Assembly: GCA_002713825.1 (NCBI GenBank)
Contig: PAUU01000012.1
Coordinates: forward strand, 9,601 to 27,993
DNA: 18,393 bases
Direction of reading: 5' to 3'
Source: Acidiferrobacteraceae bacterium
GTDB taxonomy: Bacteria; Pseudomonadota; Gammaproteobacteria; Arenicellales; UBA868
Shown here one piece after another: positions 1-8,240 of the stretch. Numbering within the stretch: the first letter of the stretch is position 1; each line of letters opens with the position of its first letter. The translations under genes were made by a program, and so were the position numbers. The notes beneath the pieces were generated by a model. It ran no database searches and was not told where the DNA came from. It saw only the letters and a list, made by a program, of their open reading frames with translations.

Positions 1-66
1 GAGCGCGTGAATCAGATGCCCCGGGGAAACACCGAGGCGACTCCTGATGGGTCTGAGTCAGAGTAG
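1..66 (+). CDS. ihfB: Integration host factor subunit beta, C-terminal tail (partial, 5' end outside window)
   Basis: Reading frame 1 is open from the first base and stops with TAG at 64-66. It gives a 21-residue tail beginning ERVNQ and ending in a polar, acidic stretch. IhfB proteins end in a conserved segment of the form PGKELR-[DE]-R-[VA]-N followed by a variable tail, so the visible ERVN fits the last conserved residues. The next genes are lapA and lapB, which follow ihfB in many gammaproteobacteria, and this context carries much of the call. IHF is a heterodimeric DNA-bending nucleoid protein. Only the tail is visible, so no DNA-binding residue can be checked; a different gene with a similar ending is possible but less likely. 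Confidence 0.72.
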   Translation, partial: ERVNQMPRGNTEATPDGSESE

Positions 67-120
67 CCGTACGCTCTCAGTACTTAAAAACTAGCAGGGT
101 CTACGCCGGGAGACGGGTCG

Positions 121-384
121 ATGATCAGAAAACTGCTGTTAACGGTTCTCGTGCTTTCGATCATCGTGTTGGGGGTATCTTTTGCCGCGCAAAACCCCCA
201 GGAAATATCGCTTTCTTATTACTTCAATTTAAGTTGGCAAGGTCCACTGGTTCTTGCTCTTTTTGGAGCACTGGTTGCGGGGTTTATATTAGCCGCCATT
301 CCCCTTTGGTTTCGCCTGTTTCGTCTCAGACGAAAATGGGTCTCAAGCTCGGCCCCGAGGGGTTCCCAAGAAAAGGTGAAGTGA
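121..384 (+). CDS. lapA: Lipopolysaccharide assembly protein A (LapA domain)
   Basis: This is an 87-residue inner-membrane protein. Two hydrophobic segments (about residues 4-24 and 42-64) flank a short polar loop containing AAQNPQEISLSYY, the typical LapA/DUF1049 pattern of an N-terminal helix, a Q-N-x-x-x-V/I-x-[LF] strand and a second helix. A basic C-terminal tail follows (RLRRKW). The ATG is preceded by GGGAGA at 108-113. LapA is made together with LapB, and in E. coli the pair influences LPS assembly and the FtsH-dependent turnover of LpxC. The stop codon overlaps the lapB start, so the two are almost certainly co-translated. E. coli LapA is slightly longer (about 100 residues). Confidence 0.88.
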   Translation: MIRKLLLTVLVLSIIVLGVSFAAQNPQEISLSYYFNLSWQGPLVLALFGALVAGFILAAIPLWFRLFRLRRKWVSSSAPRGSQEKVK

Positions 385-1562
385 TGGATCCGATATGGCT
401 GTTACTGCTTCTTCCGCTGGCCGTACTCTCGGGGTGGGTGGGCGCCAAGCGGAGTCGGCAGCAAGGAGTTCACCGTTCCGCGGCAAAGCCTCTCTCTGAG
501 CCCTATGTTCGCAGCATAAACTTTCTGGCCAACGATCAACATGATGAAGCGCTCGATGTTCTGGCTAAAGCGCTAGAGGATCATGACGAGTCGCTGGAGA
601 TTCAATTGGCTTTGGGAACCCTCTTTCGTCGTCGCGGCGAGATAGAAAAGGCAACACAAATTCATCAAAGTCTCATTTCGCGCGCTGGCATTACCCCAGA
701 ACAAAAAAGCCTTGTCCTTTTTGAGCTCGCGAATGATTACTTTAAGGCTGGCTTACTCGATCGGGCCGAGAACCTTCTTCTGGAGCTTGGTGTCAGTGAG
801 AATTTTCGTGAAGCCTCTCTGCGGTTGCTGGTACAGATATATGAGAGTGAACGCGAGTGGGAACGCGCAATAGCTGCTGCAAAAGCGCTAGACAAAATCG
901 GTTCGGAGCCTTTGGCGCCACAGATCGCCCAATTCCAATGCGAGATGGCAGAGCGTGCGCTTGTTGCCGGGGATTATGCGGAAGCAAAAGACAGAGCCAT
1001 TAAGGCGCTGAAACTTAATCGAAATTGTGCGCGCGCAATAATCCTGCGGGGCAGGTTACAAGCGCTCGCAGGTAAACACGGGCAAGCGGTCGCCACGTGG
1101 ACCAGGCTTTGTGCAGAGCGCCCAGAGATGCTGCACGAGGTTTCGAGGTTAGTCCAGACTAGTGCGGAAAGCATGGAGGATGCCGAGGCCTACCTTGACT
1201 TTTTGCGTCGAGCCATTGCGGTCAGTACAGATGAGCGGTTGCAATTATCGTTGGCAGATTTTCTTTTGCAATCGGGTCGAGCCGAAGAAGCCGAGGCCTT
1301 TTTGCGATTATGGTCGAAGGAGCATGGCAGTTTATCGGGGTTGCATCGCTTATTGCAGATACGTGCGGAGGGTGATCCGACCGGCGAAGTGAGTGGCGAC
1401 TATCAGTTGATGCGCAATGTGGCAGGTAGATTGCTGGCAGATCGATCGGGTTACGAGTGCCGCTTCTGTGGATTTCAAGGGAAGTCGATGCACTGGCAAT
1501 GCCCGGGGTGTCGACACTGGGACACCACGATCCCGAAGTTGAATACCATCAAACTTTCTTAG
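384..1562 (+). CDS. lapB: LapB (YciM): TPR protein with rubredoxin-like zinc/iron knuckle, regulator of LpxC turnover
   Basis: The protein has 392 residues, close to the usual 389 of E. coli LapB. It starts with a membrane anchor (about residues 3-18, rich in leucine), then a cytoplasmic array of TPR-like helical repeats (about 50-340), and ends with a rubredoxin-type metal site with cysteines 359, 362, 373 and 376 (CxxC...CPGC). LapB acts in the inner membrane as an adaptor that delivers the lipid A enzyme LpxC to FtsH, balancing LPS against phospholipid. The ATG at 384 overlaps the lapA TGA and has an AAGGTG ribosome site at 373-378. The frame stays open upstream to 234 but that part lies inside lapA and does not look like LapB, so the 384 start is preferred. 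Confidence 0.93.
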   Translation: MDPIWLLLLLPLAVLSGWVGAKRSRQQGVHRSAAKPLSEPYVRSINFLANDQHDEALDVLAKALEDHDESLEIQLALGTLFRRRGEIEKATQIHQSLISRAGITPEQKSLVLFELANDYFKAGLLDRAENLLLELGVSENFREASLRLLVQIYESEREWERAIAAAKALDKIGSEPLAPQIAQFQCEMAERALVAGDYAEAKDRAIKALKLNRNCARAIILRGRLQALAGKHGQAVATWTRLCAERPEMLHEVSRLVQTSAESMEDAEAYLDFLRRAIAVSTDERLQLSLADFLLQSGRAEEAEAFLRLWSKEHGSLSGLHRLLQIRAEGDPTGEVSGDYQLMRNVAGRLLADRSGYECRFCGFQGKSMHWQCPGCRHWDTTIPKLNTIKLS

Positions 1563-1582
1563 GCGCGTGTGAACTATTTACC

Positions 1583-1611
1583 TTGAAACCGCAGTCAGAA
1601 AAAAAGACTAT
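1583..1611 (+). promoter_or_regulatory. Weak sigma70-like promoter candidate upstream of the ComEA-type gene
   Basis: In the 111-base gap after lapB, TTGAAA (1583-1588) and GACTAT (1606-1611) are separated by 17 bases. The -35 is good but the -10 matches the consensus at only three positions. It would start transcription about 55 bases before the ATG at 1674. This is a candidate only; readthrough from lapAB is the alternative. Confidence 0.25.
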
Positions 1612-1673
1612 GTCTCCTATCGCGATGAACGCGATGAGTTTTTGGAAACAACCAACTACAAGGAGAGTAGATC

Positions 1674-1967
1674 ATGTATCTGTCAAAACTTCACCCATTC
1701 TCTGGGGTCCTTATCGCGGCGCTGATGTCCATTGGTCAAGTGGCCAACGCCGAGCCTGTCGACATCAATCAAGCCGACGCGCCGCGCCTGGCGGAGAACA
1801 TCGTGGGGGTCGGACCTGTCTTGGCTGGAGCAATCGTTTCTTATCGTATCGAGAACGGAGCCTTTCAGTCGATCGAAGCGTTGCTGGAGGTCCCGGGGAT
1901 CGGCCCCAAGGTGTTGGAAAACAACGAGGAGATGTTGTTAGTGGATGGAAAAGCCTACCAGAACTGA
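1674..1967 (+). CDS. comEA: Secreted helix-hairpin-helix DNA-binding protein, ComEA type
   Basis: This is a 97-residue protein with a clear Sec signal peptide (residues 1-26, ending in QVANA before EPVDIN). The mature part of about 70 residues is a ComEA-like double helix-hairpin-helix: VDINQADAPRLAE, then VGPVLAGAIVSYR, then LLEVPGIGPKVLENN. The VDINxA opening and the VPGIG hairpin are hallmarks of the family. In competent bacteria ComEA binds incoming double-stranded DNA in the periplasm. Many gammaproteobacteria carry such short single-domain forms whose role is not proven. AAGGAGA at 1660-1666 is a strong ribosome site. A terminator follows immediately, so the gene seems to end the lapAB unit or be a unit of its own. 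Confidence 0.85.
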   Translation: MYLSKLHPFSGVLIAALMSIGQVANAEPVDINQADAPRLAENIVGVGPVLAGAIVSYRIENGAFQSIEALLEVPGIGPKVLENNEEMLLVDGKAYQN

Positions 1968-1990
1968 TAGAATTCCGCGTTGTTGTTGGG

Positions 1991-2022
1991 AAAGGGTGCC
2001 CGAGAGGGCGCCCTTTCTTTTT
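1991..2022 (+). terminator. Rho-independent terminator after the ComEA-type gene
   Basis: AAAGGGTGCC (1991-2000) pairs with GGCGCCCTTT (2007-2016) through nine Watson-Crick pairs and one T-G pair, around a six-base loop CGAGAG. The stem is followed by CTTTTT (2017-2022). This is a textbook intrinsic terminator only 37 bases before the ugd start, so it separates lapAB/comEA from the sugar gene cluster. Confidence 0.8.
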
Positions 2023-2058
2023 GTCGAAAAGGTACCCTGAATCTTTGGAGCCGTCCCA

Positions 2059-3396
2059 ATGAGAGTAACAGTTGTCGGTAGCGGTTACGTGGGTTTGGTT
2101 TCTGGGGCTTGCCTCGCGGACGTCGGGAACGATGTACTGTGTATGGACACAGATCGCACCAAGATCGATGATCTAAAGCAGCACCGGATTCCAATCTATG
2201 AACCTGGACTTGAGCAGTTGATCCGTAGCAATTCGGAAGCAGGCCGACTTGCTTTCACTACGGATCTGTCGGAGGCGGTGCAATTTGGGCAGATAATCTT
2301 TATCGCTGTAGGTACGCCCCCCGATGAAGATGGAGCGGCTGACCTGAAGCACGTCCTGGCCGTAGCACAGGGAATAGGAAATGCGCTCACTGACTACCGG
2401 GTCATTGTTAATAAATCCACAGTTCCGGTGGGAACCGCAGAAAAAGTTCGTACCGAGATTCAGACTGGTCTCGATGACCGGGCTCTCGACGTTGAGTTTT
2501 CCGTGGTATCCAACCCTGAATTTTTAAAAGAAGGCGCGGCGATCGAGGATTTTCTTAAACCGGACCGAATAGTAGTGGGTGTAGATAGCGAACGTCCGAG
2601 TCAGTTGATGCGGGAACTCTATGCGCCCTTTAATAGAAGTCATGATCGCCTGATGTTTATGGATCTGCCGTCAGCAGAACTTACCAAATACGCGGCGAAC
2701 GCCATGCTTGCTACCAAGATTTCGTTCATGAATGAGTTGGCGAACATCGCTGAGCGCGTAGGCGCGGACATCGAGACTGTCCGGCTTGGAATTGGATCGG
2801 ACCCGCGTATTGGTTATCACTTCATTTACCCGGGTTGCGGTTACGGTGGGTCATGTTTCCCAAAAGATGTCCAGGCCCTCGCGAGAACATCCCATGAAAA
2901 CGGGTGGGAACCCCAGATCCTGAATGCAGTTGAGGCTGTCAACCGGAAACAGAAAACGAGTCTGGTCGAGAAGATCGTCTCGCGATTTGGAGACAGCTTG
3001 AATGAGCGCCACTTTGCAGTCTGGGGCCTTGCATTCAAGCCTAACACTGATGACATGCGAGAAGCGCCCAGCGGTGCCATCATTAGGGCGTTAATTAATT
3101 TGGGGGCGACCATTACCGCATTCGATCCTGTGGCGGTCGGAGAAGCAAAAAAGGCCTTCTGCGACCTAGATGGAGTGAGCTTTAGCGGGGAACCTTATAG
3201 CGCGCTTGAGGGCGCTGACGGACTCATCCTTCTCACAGAGTGGAAAGCTTTTCGCAGTCCGGACTTGCCTCTTATCCGGGAGATGCTTCGCGTTGGCGCT
3301 ATTTTCGATGGTCGAAATGTTTTTGATCCACAACTCGTCAATCAACATGGCCTAGATTACTACAGCATTGGCCGACGTCCAATTCTGGCAGATTGA
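2059..3396 (+). CDS. ugd: UDP-glucose 6-dehydrogenase
   Basis: This 445-residue cytosolic enzyme oxidises UDP-glucose to UDP-glucuronate with two NAD+. An N-terminal Rossmann fold (VVGSGYVGL, residues 5-13) carries the NAD site. The [10 protein letters not shown] and [10 protein letters not shown] blocks follow, then NPEFLKEG with acid/base Glu154. The central dimer helix holds Lys210 and Asn214 of the LTKYAANA motif, and the catalytic cysteine is Cys266 in [10 protein letters not shown]. The C-terminal UDP-binding domain includes [17 protein letters not shown]. All family key residues are present and the length is normal. It opens a run of overlapping genes. UDP-glucuronate may feed O-antigen or capsule sugars, or other uronic-acid products. 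The ribosome site is only a modest GGAG at 2047-2050. Confidence 0.95.
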   Translation: MRVTVVGSGYVGLVSGACLADVGNDVLCMDTDRTKIDDLKQHRIPIYEPGLEQLIRSNSEAGRLAFTTDLSEAVQFGQIIFIAVGTPPDEDGAADLKHVLAVAQGIGNALTDYRVIVNKSTVPVGTAEKVRTEIQTGLDDRALDVEFSVVSNPEFLKEGAAIEDFLKPDRIVVGVDSERPSQLMRELYAPFNRSHDRLMFMDLPSAELTKYAANAMLATKISFMNELANIAERVGADIETVRLGIGSDPRIGYHFIYPGCGYGGSCFPKDVQALARTSHENGWEPQILNAVEAVNRKQKTSLVEKIVSRFGDSLNERHFAVWGLAFKPNTDDMREAPSGAIIRALINLGATITAFDPVAVGEAKKAFCDLDGVSFSGEPYSALEGADGLILLTEWKAFRSPDLPLIREMLRVGAIFDGRNVFDPQLVNQHGLDYYSIGRRPILAD

Positions 3397-3410
3397 GAGC
3401 CAATTCATCG

Positions 3411-4370
3411 ATGGACGAAGATTTTTTGAACCGGCTTGGCCCCAGGCGCGTCCTGGTGGTCGGGGATACTATGCTTGACCGTTATTGGATCGGTGACGTC
3501 ACTCGGGTTTCTCCTGAGGCGCCGGTTCCTGTTGTCAATATCAGAGAGGTAAGAGAGTGTGCCGGAGGCGCAGGGAATGTGGCAGCCAACATCGCCTCTC
3601 TTGGCGCCGGCTGTGAGTTGCTCTCATTTATTGGCGATGATGATGCCGGCCGTCGGCTTAGTGAACTGCTGGCGCAAGCGGGGGTGGACCGGCACTTTCA
3701 TATTGATCCGCATGGGCGTACGACGGAAAAACTCAGGATCGTTTCCCGAAACCAGCAACTTCTCCGTGCTGATTTTGAGTCGCGTCCTTCAGCGCAGTTG
3801 CTCGAGCAAAGCGTCGCCGACTTTCGGGAGATCAGCCAGACCGTCGACTCCATCGTCATCTCCGACTATGGAAAAGGTGGTTTGGTATATATCGAGCAAA
3901 TGATTCAAGTTGCCACCGATCGAGGAATTGCGGTGATTGTTGATCCGAAAGGTGCGGACTACGCACGCTATCGGGGAGCGACACTGGTCACACCAAACCG
4001 GGACGAATTTGCTCTGGCGACCGGTGTTGCGACAGATGAGTCGGGATTCTTTGACACGGCGCAGGATTTAGTCCGGAAGGCCAATTTGACAGGACTATTG
4101 GTCACCCGGGGAGATGAGGGGATGACACTGTTTCTTGCTACGGGGGAGGTCATCCATCAGGATGCCACAGCGCGGGAGGTCTTTGATGTCAGCGGGGCAG
4201 GTGATACTGTGGTGGCAATAATTTCGGTCGCCATAGCTGCAGGTCTTGGTTGGGCGGATTCCATCAAGTGGGCCACGCGAGGCGCTAGCGCTGTGGTGGG
4301 TCGGTTTGGAACAAGTGTAGTGGTTCCGTCAGATTTAATCCTGGATCCAAAAGGGGGAAGCTTAGAATGA
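3411..4370 (+). CDS. rfaE1: D-glycero-beta-D-manno-heptose-7-phosphate kinase, single-domain form (HldE N-domain / RfaE1)
   Basis: This PfkB/ribokinase-family kinase of 319 residues makes heptose 1,7-bisphosphate for ADP-heptose and the LPS inner core. The N-terminus VVGDTMLDRYWIGDVTRVSP followed by EAPVPVV is the HldE kinase signature. Gly52-Gly53 in the AGGAGNVAANIASLG block and the C-terminal DVSGAGDT motif (anion-hole glycines from 262, catalytic Asp265) are intact. It ends where the kinase domain ends: the C-terminal nucleotidyltransferase half found in bifunctional E. coli HldE (about 477 residues) is absent, so a separate RfaE2/HldC is expected elsewhere. A TTG at 3393 overlapping the ugd stop would add six residues; the ATG at 3411 with GAGAG upstream (3395-3399) is preferred. 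It overlaps hldD by four bases. Confidence 0.9.
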   Translation: MDEDFLNRLGPRRVLVVGDTMLDRYWIGDVTRVSPEAPVPVVNIREVRECAGGAGNVAANIASLGAGCELLSFIGDDDAGRRLSELLAQAGVDRHFHIDPHGRTTEKLRIVSRNQQLLRADFESRPSAQLLEQSVADFREISQTVDSIVISDYGKGGLVYIEQMIQVATDRGIAVIVDPKGADYARYRGATLVTPNRDEFALATGVATDESGFFDTAQDLVRKANLTGLLVTRGDEGMTLFLATGEVIHQDATAREVFDVSGAGDTVVAIISVAIAAGLGWADSIKWATRGASAVVGRFGTSVVVPSDLILDPKGGSLE

Positions 4371-5377
4371 TCGTCGTTACTGGCGGCGCGGGTTTTGTTG
4401 GCTCGAACCTGATTGCAGCACTTAACCTGCGTGATCGAAGCGATGTTCTGCTTGTGGATGATCTTTCGGATACCGCAAAAATTCAGAATATCAACGACCT
4501 TACGATTGCAGACTACGTCGACAAGCATCAATTCCAAGAGACAGTCAACAGTTCAGGCCTCCCGGCAGGGGTTGAGGTTGTGTTCCACCAAGGAGCCTGC
4601 TCAGATACGATGGTCAGCGATGGTCGATATGTCATGGAGGCCAACTTCGAATACTCAAAAGTCCTCCTGCGGGCATGTGCCGATAGCAAAGTCCCGTTGA
4701 TTTATGCGTCGTCGGCGTCTGTTTATGGTTTCGAGGGGCCGTTCCTCGAAGCCGCCGAAAATGAACACCCGCTCAATGCGTACGCATACTCGAAGAGCTT
4801 GTTCGACCGTTTTGCGTTCGGAGAGGGCGGTCGCCCTACGTCGCAACTCGTGGGGCTGAGGTACTTTAATGTCTATGGTCCGCGAGAAGATCATAAAGGG
4901 CGGATGGCCTCTGTCGCCTGGCATTTAACTCGTCAGTATTTTGAGTCAGGTTCGGTACGGTTGTTCGAGGGCTCGGGTGGTTATCAGGCGGGAGAACAGC
5001 GGCGGGACTTTATCCATGTGGATGATGTCGTTAAAGCGAATCTGTTTTTCCTCGATAATCCATCAAAAAGTGGGATCTTCAATGTGGGGACCGGAAAAGC
5101 CGGGACTTTCAACGATGTGGCGTTGACTGTAATCAATGCCTGTAGAGAGATCGATGGCAAGACCAGGTTATCTCTGGAAGATGCTCTACGAGAGGGCCTC
5201 TTGAACTATTTTCCGATGCCGGATGCCTTGGTGGGCAAATATCAGAGTTATACCGAAGCGGATATCCGCCGCCTCAACGCGGCGGGCTTTTCGAACAGCT
5301 TTTTTGATGTTGAGGAGGGAGTAGATAGGTATGCTACGGAACTTTATAGCAGACTAAAGGAAGGAGAGCATAGGTGA
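4367..5377 (+). CDS. hldD: ADP-L-glycero-D-manno-heptose 6-epimerase
   Basis: This extended short-chain dehydrogenase of 336 residues interconverts ADP-D,D- and ADP-L,D-heptose, the last step of inner-core heptose supply. The nucleotide-binding motif TGGAGFVGSN (residues 5-14) is at the N-terminus. The GACSDTM block, YASSASVYG and the catalytic pair Tyr139 and Lys143 (YAYSK) follow, then YFNVYGPRE, as in HldD. RRDFIHVDDV and the final GVDRYATEL region complete the family pattern. It is somewhat longer than the E. coli enzyme (about 310). The ATG overlaps the kinase stop codon (ATGA) and has GGGGGAAG upstream at 4352-4359, so it is translationally coupled to its pathway partner. Confidence 0.94.
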   Translation: MIVVTGGAGFVGSNLIAALNLRDRSDVLLVDDLSDTAKIQNINDLTIADYVDKHQFQETVNSSGLPAGVEVVFHQGACSDTMVSDGRYVMEANFEYSKVLLRACADSKVPLIYASSASVYGFEGPFLEAAENEHPLNAYAYSKSLFDRFAFGEGGRPTSQLVGLRYFNVYGPREDHKGRMASVAWHLTRQYFESGSVRLFEGSGGYQAGEQRRDFIHVDDVVKANLFFLDNPSKSGIFNVGTGKAGTFNDVALTVINACREIDGKTRLSLEDALREGLLNYFPMPDALVGKYQSYTEADIRRLNAAGFSNSFFDVEEGVDRYATELYSRLKEGEHR

Positions 5378-6498
5378 TGTCGTCTTCATCGGAACCTAAG
5401 ACTCAACAGAGGTTGCCCGCGCCGCAAAACTGCTGCGTCATGGTAACTGGCGGAGCTGGATTTATCGGTTCGGCTGTTATTCGCCGGTTGATTGCTGATG
5501 GATACGCCAGCATCATTAACGTCGATATTTTGACTTATGCCGGAAACGAGTCGACCGTTGCTGAGGAATCGGGTTATTCAGGCTATCGACACGAAAGGGT
5601 CGATATCCGCCACGCCGGAGAGATTCGTGAGTTGGTCCATCATTGCCGACCTGATGCGGTTATGCATCTGGCCGCAGAATCTCACGTAGACCGCTCTATT
5701 GATGGTCCAGAAGAATTCATCAGTACGAACATTCACGGAACCTATAACCTTTTAGAGGCGGTTCGGGCTGAAGATCAGAGGCGCGCCTTGCAATCCGATT
5801 CGCAGACCCAGAAAGTTCGCATTCATCATATCTCTACGGATGAGGTATTCGGTTCTCTTGGGGCGACAGGTCGCTTTCATGAGGATTCTCCCTACCAACC
5901 AAACTCACCGTATTCGGCGAGTAAAGCAGCCTCTGATCACCTTGTCAGGGCATGGGGAGAGACGTTTGGCCTAGATGTCGTGATGTCTAATTGCTCCAAC
6001 AATTATGGACCCTACCAATATCCCGAAAAGTTGATTCCCGTCGTGATTCATCAGGCGATGGCGGGTAATCCAATTCCAGTCTATGGCAAAGGCGATAATA
6101 TTCGCGACTGGCTTTATGTTGATGACCACGCAAAGGCGCTCGTTCTGGTGATGAGCCAGGGTGAATCGGGGCGGACCTATAACATCGGTGGTGATGCGGA
6201 AAAGACAAATCTTCAGGTCGTTGAGACGATTTGTCGCGAGTTAGATATGGCTGTCCCCCGCTCCGAAGGGAGTTATTTGAAGCTCATTAGTTTTGTCAAG
6301 GACCGGCCCGGGCACGATTTCCGATACGCGATAGATGCCTCGCGAATGAAAGATGAACTTGGCTGGTACCCAGAGGAGCGGTTTGAGTCGGGAATTCAAC
6401 GTACGATTGAGTGGTATTTGAATAACCAAAAATGGGTAGAGGAGGTCGGAGGCAAGCAGTCGGCAGAGAAACGCCTCGGTCTTGGAGGGTCAAGATGA
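5377..6498 (+). CDS. rfbB: dTDP-glucose 4,6-dehydratase
   Basis: This SDR enzyme of 373 residues converts dTDP-glucose to dTDP-4-keto-6-deoxyglucose with bound NAD+. [16 protein letters not shown] is the Rossmann loop (glycines from residue 25). [12 protein letters not shown] is diagnostic of the family. The catalytic triad Thr154-Asp155-Glu156 (STDEVFG) and Tyr179/Lys183 (YSASK) are present, as are [14 protein letters not shown] and [13 protein letters not shown]. An N-terminal extension of about 20 polar residues precedes the fold, and the C-terminal tail is a little longer than usual. A GTG three bases earlier (5374) is an equally possible start; AAGGAG lies at 5361-5366. The first base of the ATG is the last base of the hldD TGA, and the gene overlaps rfbA by four bases. 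Confidence 0.95.
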   Translation: MSSSSEPKTQQRLPAPQNCCVMVTGGAGFIGSAVIRRLIADGYASIINVDILTYAGNESTVAEESGYSGYRHERVDIRHAGEIRELVHHCRPDAVMHLAAESHVDRSIDGPEEFISTNIHGTYNLLEAVRAEDQRRALQSDSQTQKVRIHHISTDEVFGSLGATGRFHEDSPYQPNSPYSASKAASDHLVRAWGETFGLDVVMSNCSNNYGPYQYPEKLIPVVIHQAMAGNPIPVYGKGDNIRDWLYVDDHAKALVLVMSQGESGRTYNIGGDAEKTNLQVVETICRELDMAVPRSEGSYLKLISFVKDRPGHDFRYAIDASRMKDELGWYPEERFESGIQRTIEWYLNNQKWVEEVGGKQSAEKRLGLGGSR

Positions 6499-7379
6499 GA
6501 GGATTAATTCTCGCGGGCGGAGCGGGGACCCGGTTGTCACCTGTCACGCAGGTCGTTTCCAAACAGCTTTTGCCGGTCTACGATAAACCCATGATTTACT
6601 ATCCCCTCAGCGTGCTGATGCTGGCGGGTATTCGGGACATCATGCTGATCTCTACGCCGCAGGACACGCCGCGGTTTCAAGAGTTGCTGGGGACCGGAGA
6701 GCAATGGGGGTTGAATCTCGCCTATGCGGTCCAACCTTCTCCAGATGGCCTGGCGCAAGCTCTGATTATTGGCTCAGAGTTCGTCGGAAACCGACCATGT
6801 GCACTGATACTTGGGGATAATATTTTTCACGGAGACCAACTGTCGGATGCCGTCAGGCGCGCCTCCAATTTGAAAAACGGAGCCACCGTTTTTGCCTATC
6901 CCGTAAAGGATCCCGAACGTTATGGCGTCGTAAGTTTTGATGACGAAGGGAAAGCGAAAACACTGGAAGAAAAGCCTCAAAATCCACGTTCGCGTTATGC
7001 GGTGACGGGGCTTTATTTTTATGATCAGAATGCTCCTGACTACGCGCGCTCGCTGAAGCCTTCGAATCGGGGTGAGCTGGAGATCACGGACGTTAACCGG
7101 ATTTATCTGGAAACTGGAAGCCTCAATGTTGAGCTGCTAGGCCGGGGCACCGCCTGGCTGGACACGGGCACACATGAGTCGTTGCTCCAGGCGTCAGTAT
7201 TTATCGAAACACTCGAGGTGCGCCAGGGTATGAAGATCTGTTGCCCGGAAGAGATCGCTTTCCGAATGAACTACATTGGGATTGAAGACCTTTCGACCCT
7301 CGCCTCGAATCTGGGGAAGAGCACATATGGGACTTATCTTCGTGAGTTGGTGACGGAGTATCAGTTGGGCAATCCATAA
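6495..7379 (+). CDS. rfbA: Glucose-1-phosphate thymidylyltransferase
   Basis: This 294-residue enzyme, the normal size for RmlA, joins glucose 1-phosphate and dTTP to give dTDP-glucose, the substrate of the preceding Rfb[14 protein letters not shown] (residues 4-16) is the nucleotide-binding loop, with Lys23 of VVSKQLLP and [10 protein letters not shown] next. [20 protein letters not shown], the EEKPQNPRS block, GELEITDVN and [10 protein letters not shown] are all canonical. The frame is open upstream to 6432 but that is rfbB sequence; the ATG at 6495 has GGAGGG at 6484-6489 and overlaps the rfbB stop. rfbC and rfbD, usually beside it for dTDP-rhamnose, are not in the window. Confidence 0.95.
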   Translation: MRGLILAGGAGTRLSPVTQVVSKQLLPVYDKPMIYYPLSVLMLAGIRDIMLISTPQDTPRFQELLGTGEQWGLNLAYAVQPSPDGLAQALIIGSEFVGNRPCALILGDNIFHGDQLSDAVRRASNLKNGATVFAYPVKDPERYGVVSFDDEGKAKTLEEKPQNPRSRYAVTGLYFYDQNAPDYARSLKPSNRGELEITDVNRIYLETGSLNVELLGRGTAWLDTGTHESLLQASVFIETLEVRQGMKICCPEEIAFRMNYIGIEDLSTLASNLGKSTYGTYLRELVTEYQLGNP

Positions 7380-7394
7380 GGCGTCAACAGCACA

Positions 7395-8240
7395 GTGAAA
7401 AAAGAGCTTTTGGGGTCCACGACCAAGCGTTACCGCGCCGATCCGCTCTATATTCTCGGCAGCATCGTCGAACACCACTTCGTCATTAGTCAGCTAGCAA
7501 AGCGGGCGATTCTGGGAAGGTACCGCGGAACCGTGTTAGGGCTTCTGTGGTCGTTGGTGACGCCACTACTGCTGCTCGCTGTCTATACCTTCGTTTTCGG
7601 AACGATCCTTCAGGTCCGCTGGGTTTCCCAGAGTGGCGGAAATGCGGAATTTGCGGCGATTTTGTTTTCCGGCATGCTGGTTCATGGAATTCTTGCAGAG
7701 TGCTTGACGCAGGCCTCTACGCTGATTGTCTCAAACCCACAGTATGTTAAAAAAGTGGTCTTTCCTCTGGAAGCGCTACCTTGGGTCACTGTGATTAGCG
7801 CATTTTTCCAAGGCGTGATCAGCACGGGAATTCTCTTGATCTACCTGTTCTTTGTTGAGGGGAGTGTTCCATGGACTGCAGTACTTTTCCCCATTCCCTT
7901 ATTTGTCCTTGCTTTTGTGTGTATTGCAGCTGGTTGGCTTATCTCCGCAACGGCGGTATACCTCAAGGACATCGCACAGATGATGGGCCTGTTGACTACG
8001 GTACTTTTCTTTATGGCGCCTATTCTCTACCCCAAGAGCGCTCTGCCCGTTGAGTTTCAAAGCCTGCTCTATCTCAATCCGCTGACCTACATAATCGAAC
8101 AGTTCAGGGCGGTTGTGCTTTGGGGCGAGCTCCCGAACTGGAGTGGTTTGAGTCTCTACGGGATCGCATCGGTTGCAATAGCCTGGATGTCGCTTGCGTG
8201 GTTTCAAAAAACACGAAAGGGATTCGCAGATGTCCTCTGA
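7395..8240 (+). CDS. wzm: O-antigen/polysaccharide ABC exporter, permease subunit
   Basis: This 281-residue ABC-2 type membrane protein has an amphipathic N-terminus and about six membrane helices (roughly residues 46-70, 85-107, 127-152, 158-190, 195-213 and 250-270). LAKRAILGRYRGTVLGLLWS before the first helix and the LYLNPLTYIIEQFRA segment before the last are typical of Wzm, KpsM and TagG proteins. With the ATPase encoded next it would move an undecaprenyl-PP-linked polysaccharide across the inner membrane. The start is a GTG with only a weak ribosome site, 15 bases after rfbA. The gene overlaps wzt by 11 bases, which suggests coupled synthesis of the two subunits. Confidence 0.92.
   Translation: MKKELLGSTTKRYRADPLYILGSIVEHHFVISQLAKRAILGRYRGTVLGLLWSLVTPLLLLAVYTFVFGTILQVRWVSQSGGNAEFAAILFSGMLVHGILAECLTQASTLIVSNPQYVKKVVFPLEALPWVTVISAFFQGVISTGILLIYLFFVEGSVPWTAVLFPIPLFVLAFVCIAAGWLISATAVYLKDIAQMMGLLTTVLFFMAPILYPKSALPVEFQSLLYLNPLTYIIEQFRAVVLWGELPNWSGLSLYGIASVAIAWMSLAWFQKTRKGFADVL

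Noticed and set aside
234..383. Upstream in-frame extension of lapB inside lapA
   Set aside because: LapB family proteins start with the hydrophobic anchor found at 384, which has a ribosome site; the extension is lapA sequence in another frame.
1457..2062. Long open frame across the lapB end, the intergenic gap and the ComEA-type gene
   Set aside because: Its translation shows no family pattern, and it overlaps two clear genes and the terminator in another frame.
2075..2084. TCGGTAGCGG resembling the ops element (RfaH recruitment) near the start of ugd
   Set aside because: It lies inside the coding sequence for the GSGYVG nucleotide loop of Ugd, does not match the full ops consensus and has no JUMPstart context upstream.
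4157..4537. Minus-strand open frame of 126 residues over the heptose kinase/hldD junction
   Set aside because: It is antisense to two well-supported genes and its sequence has no recognisable domain.
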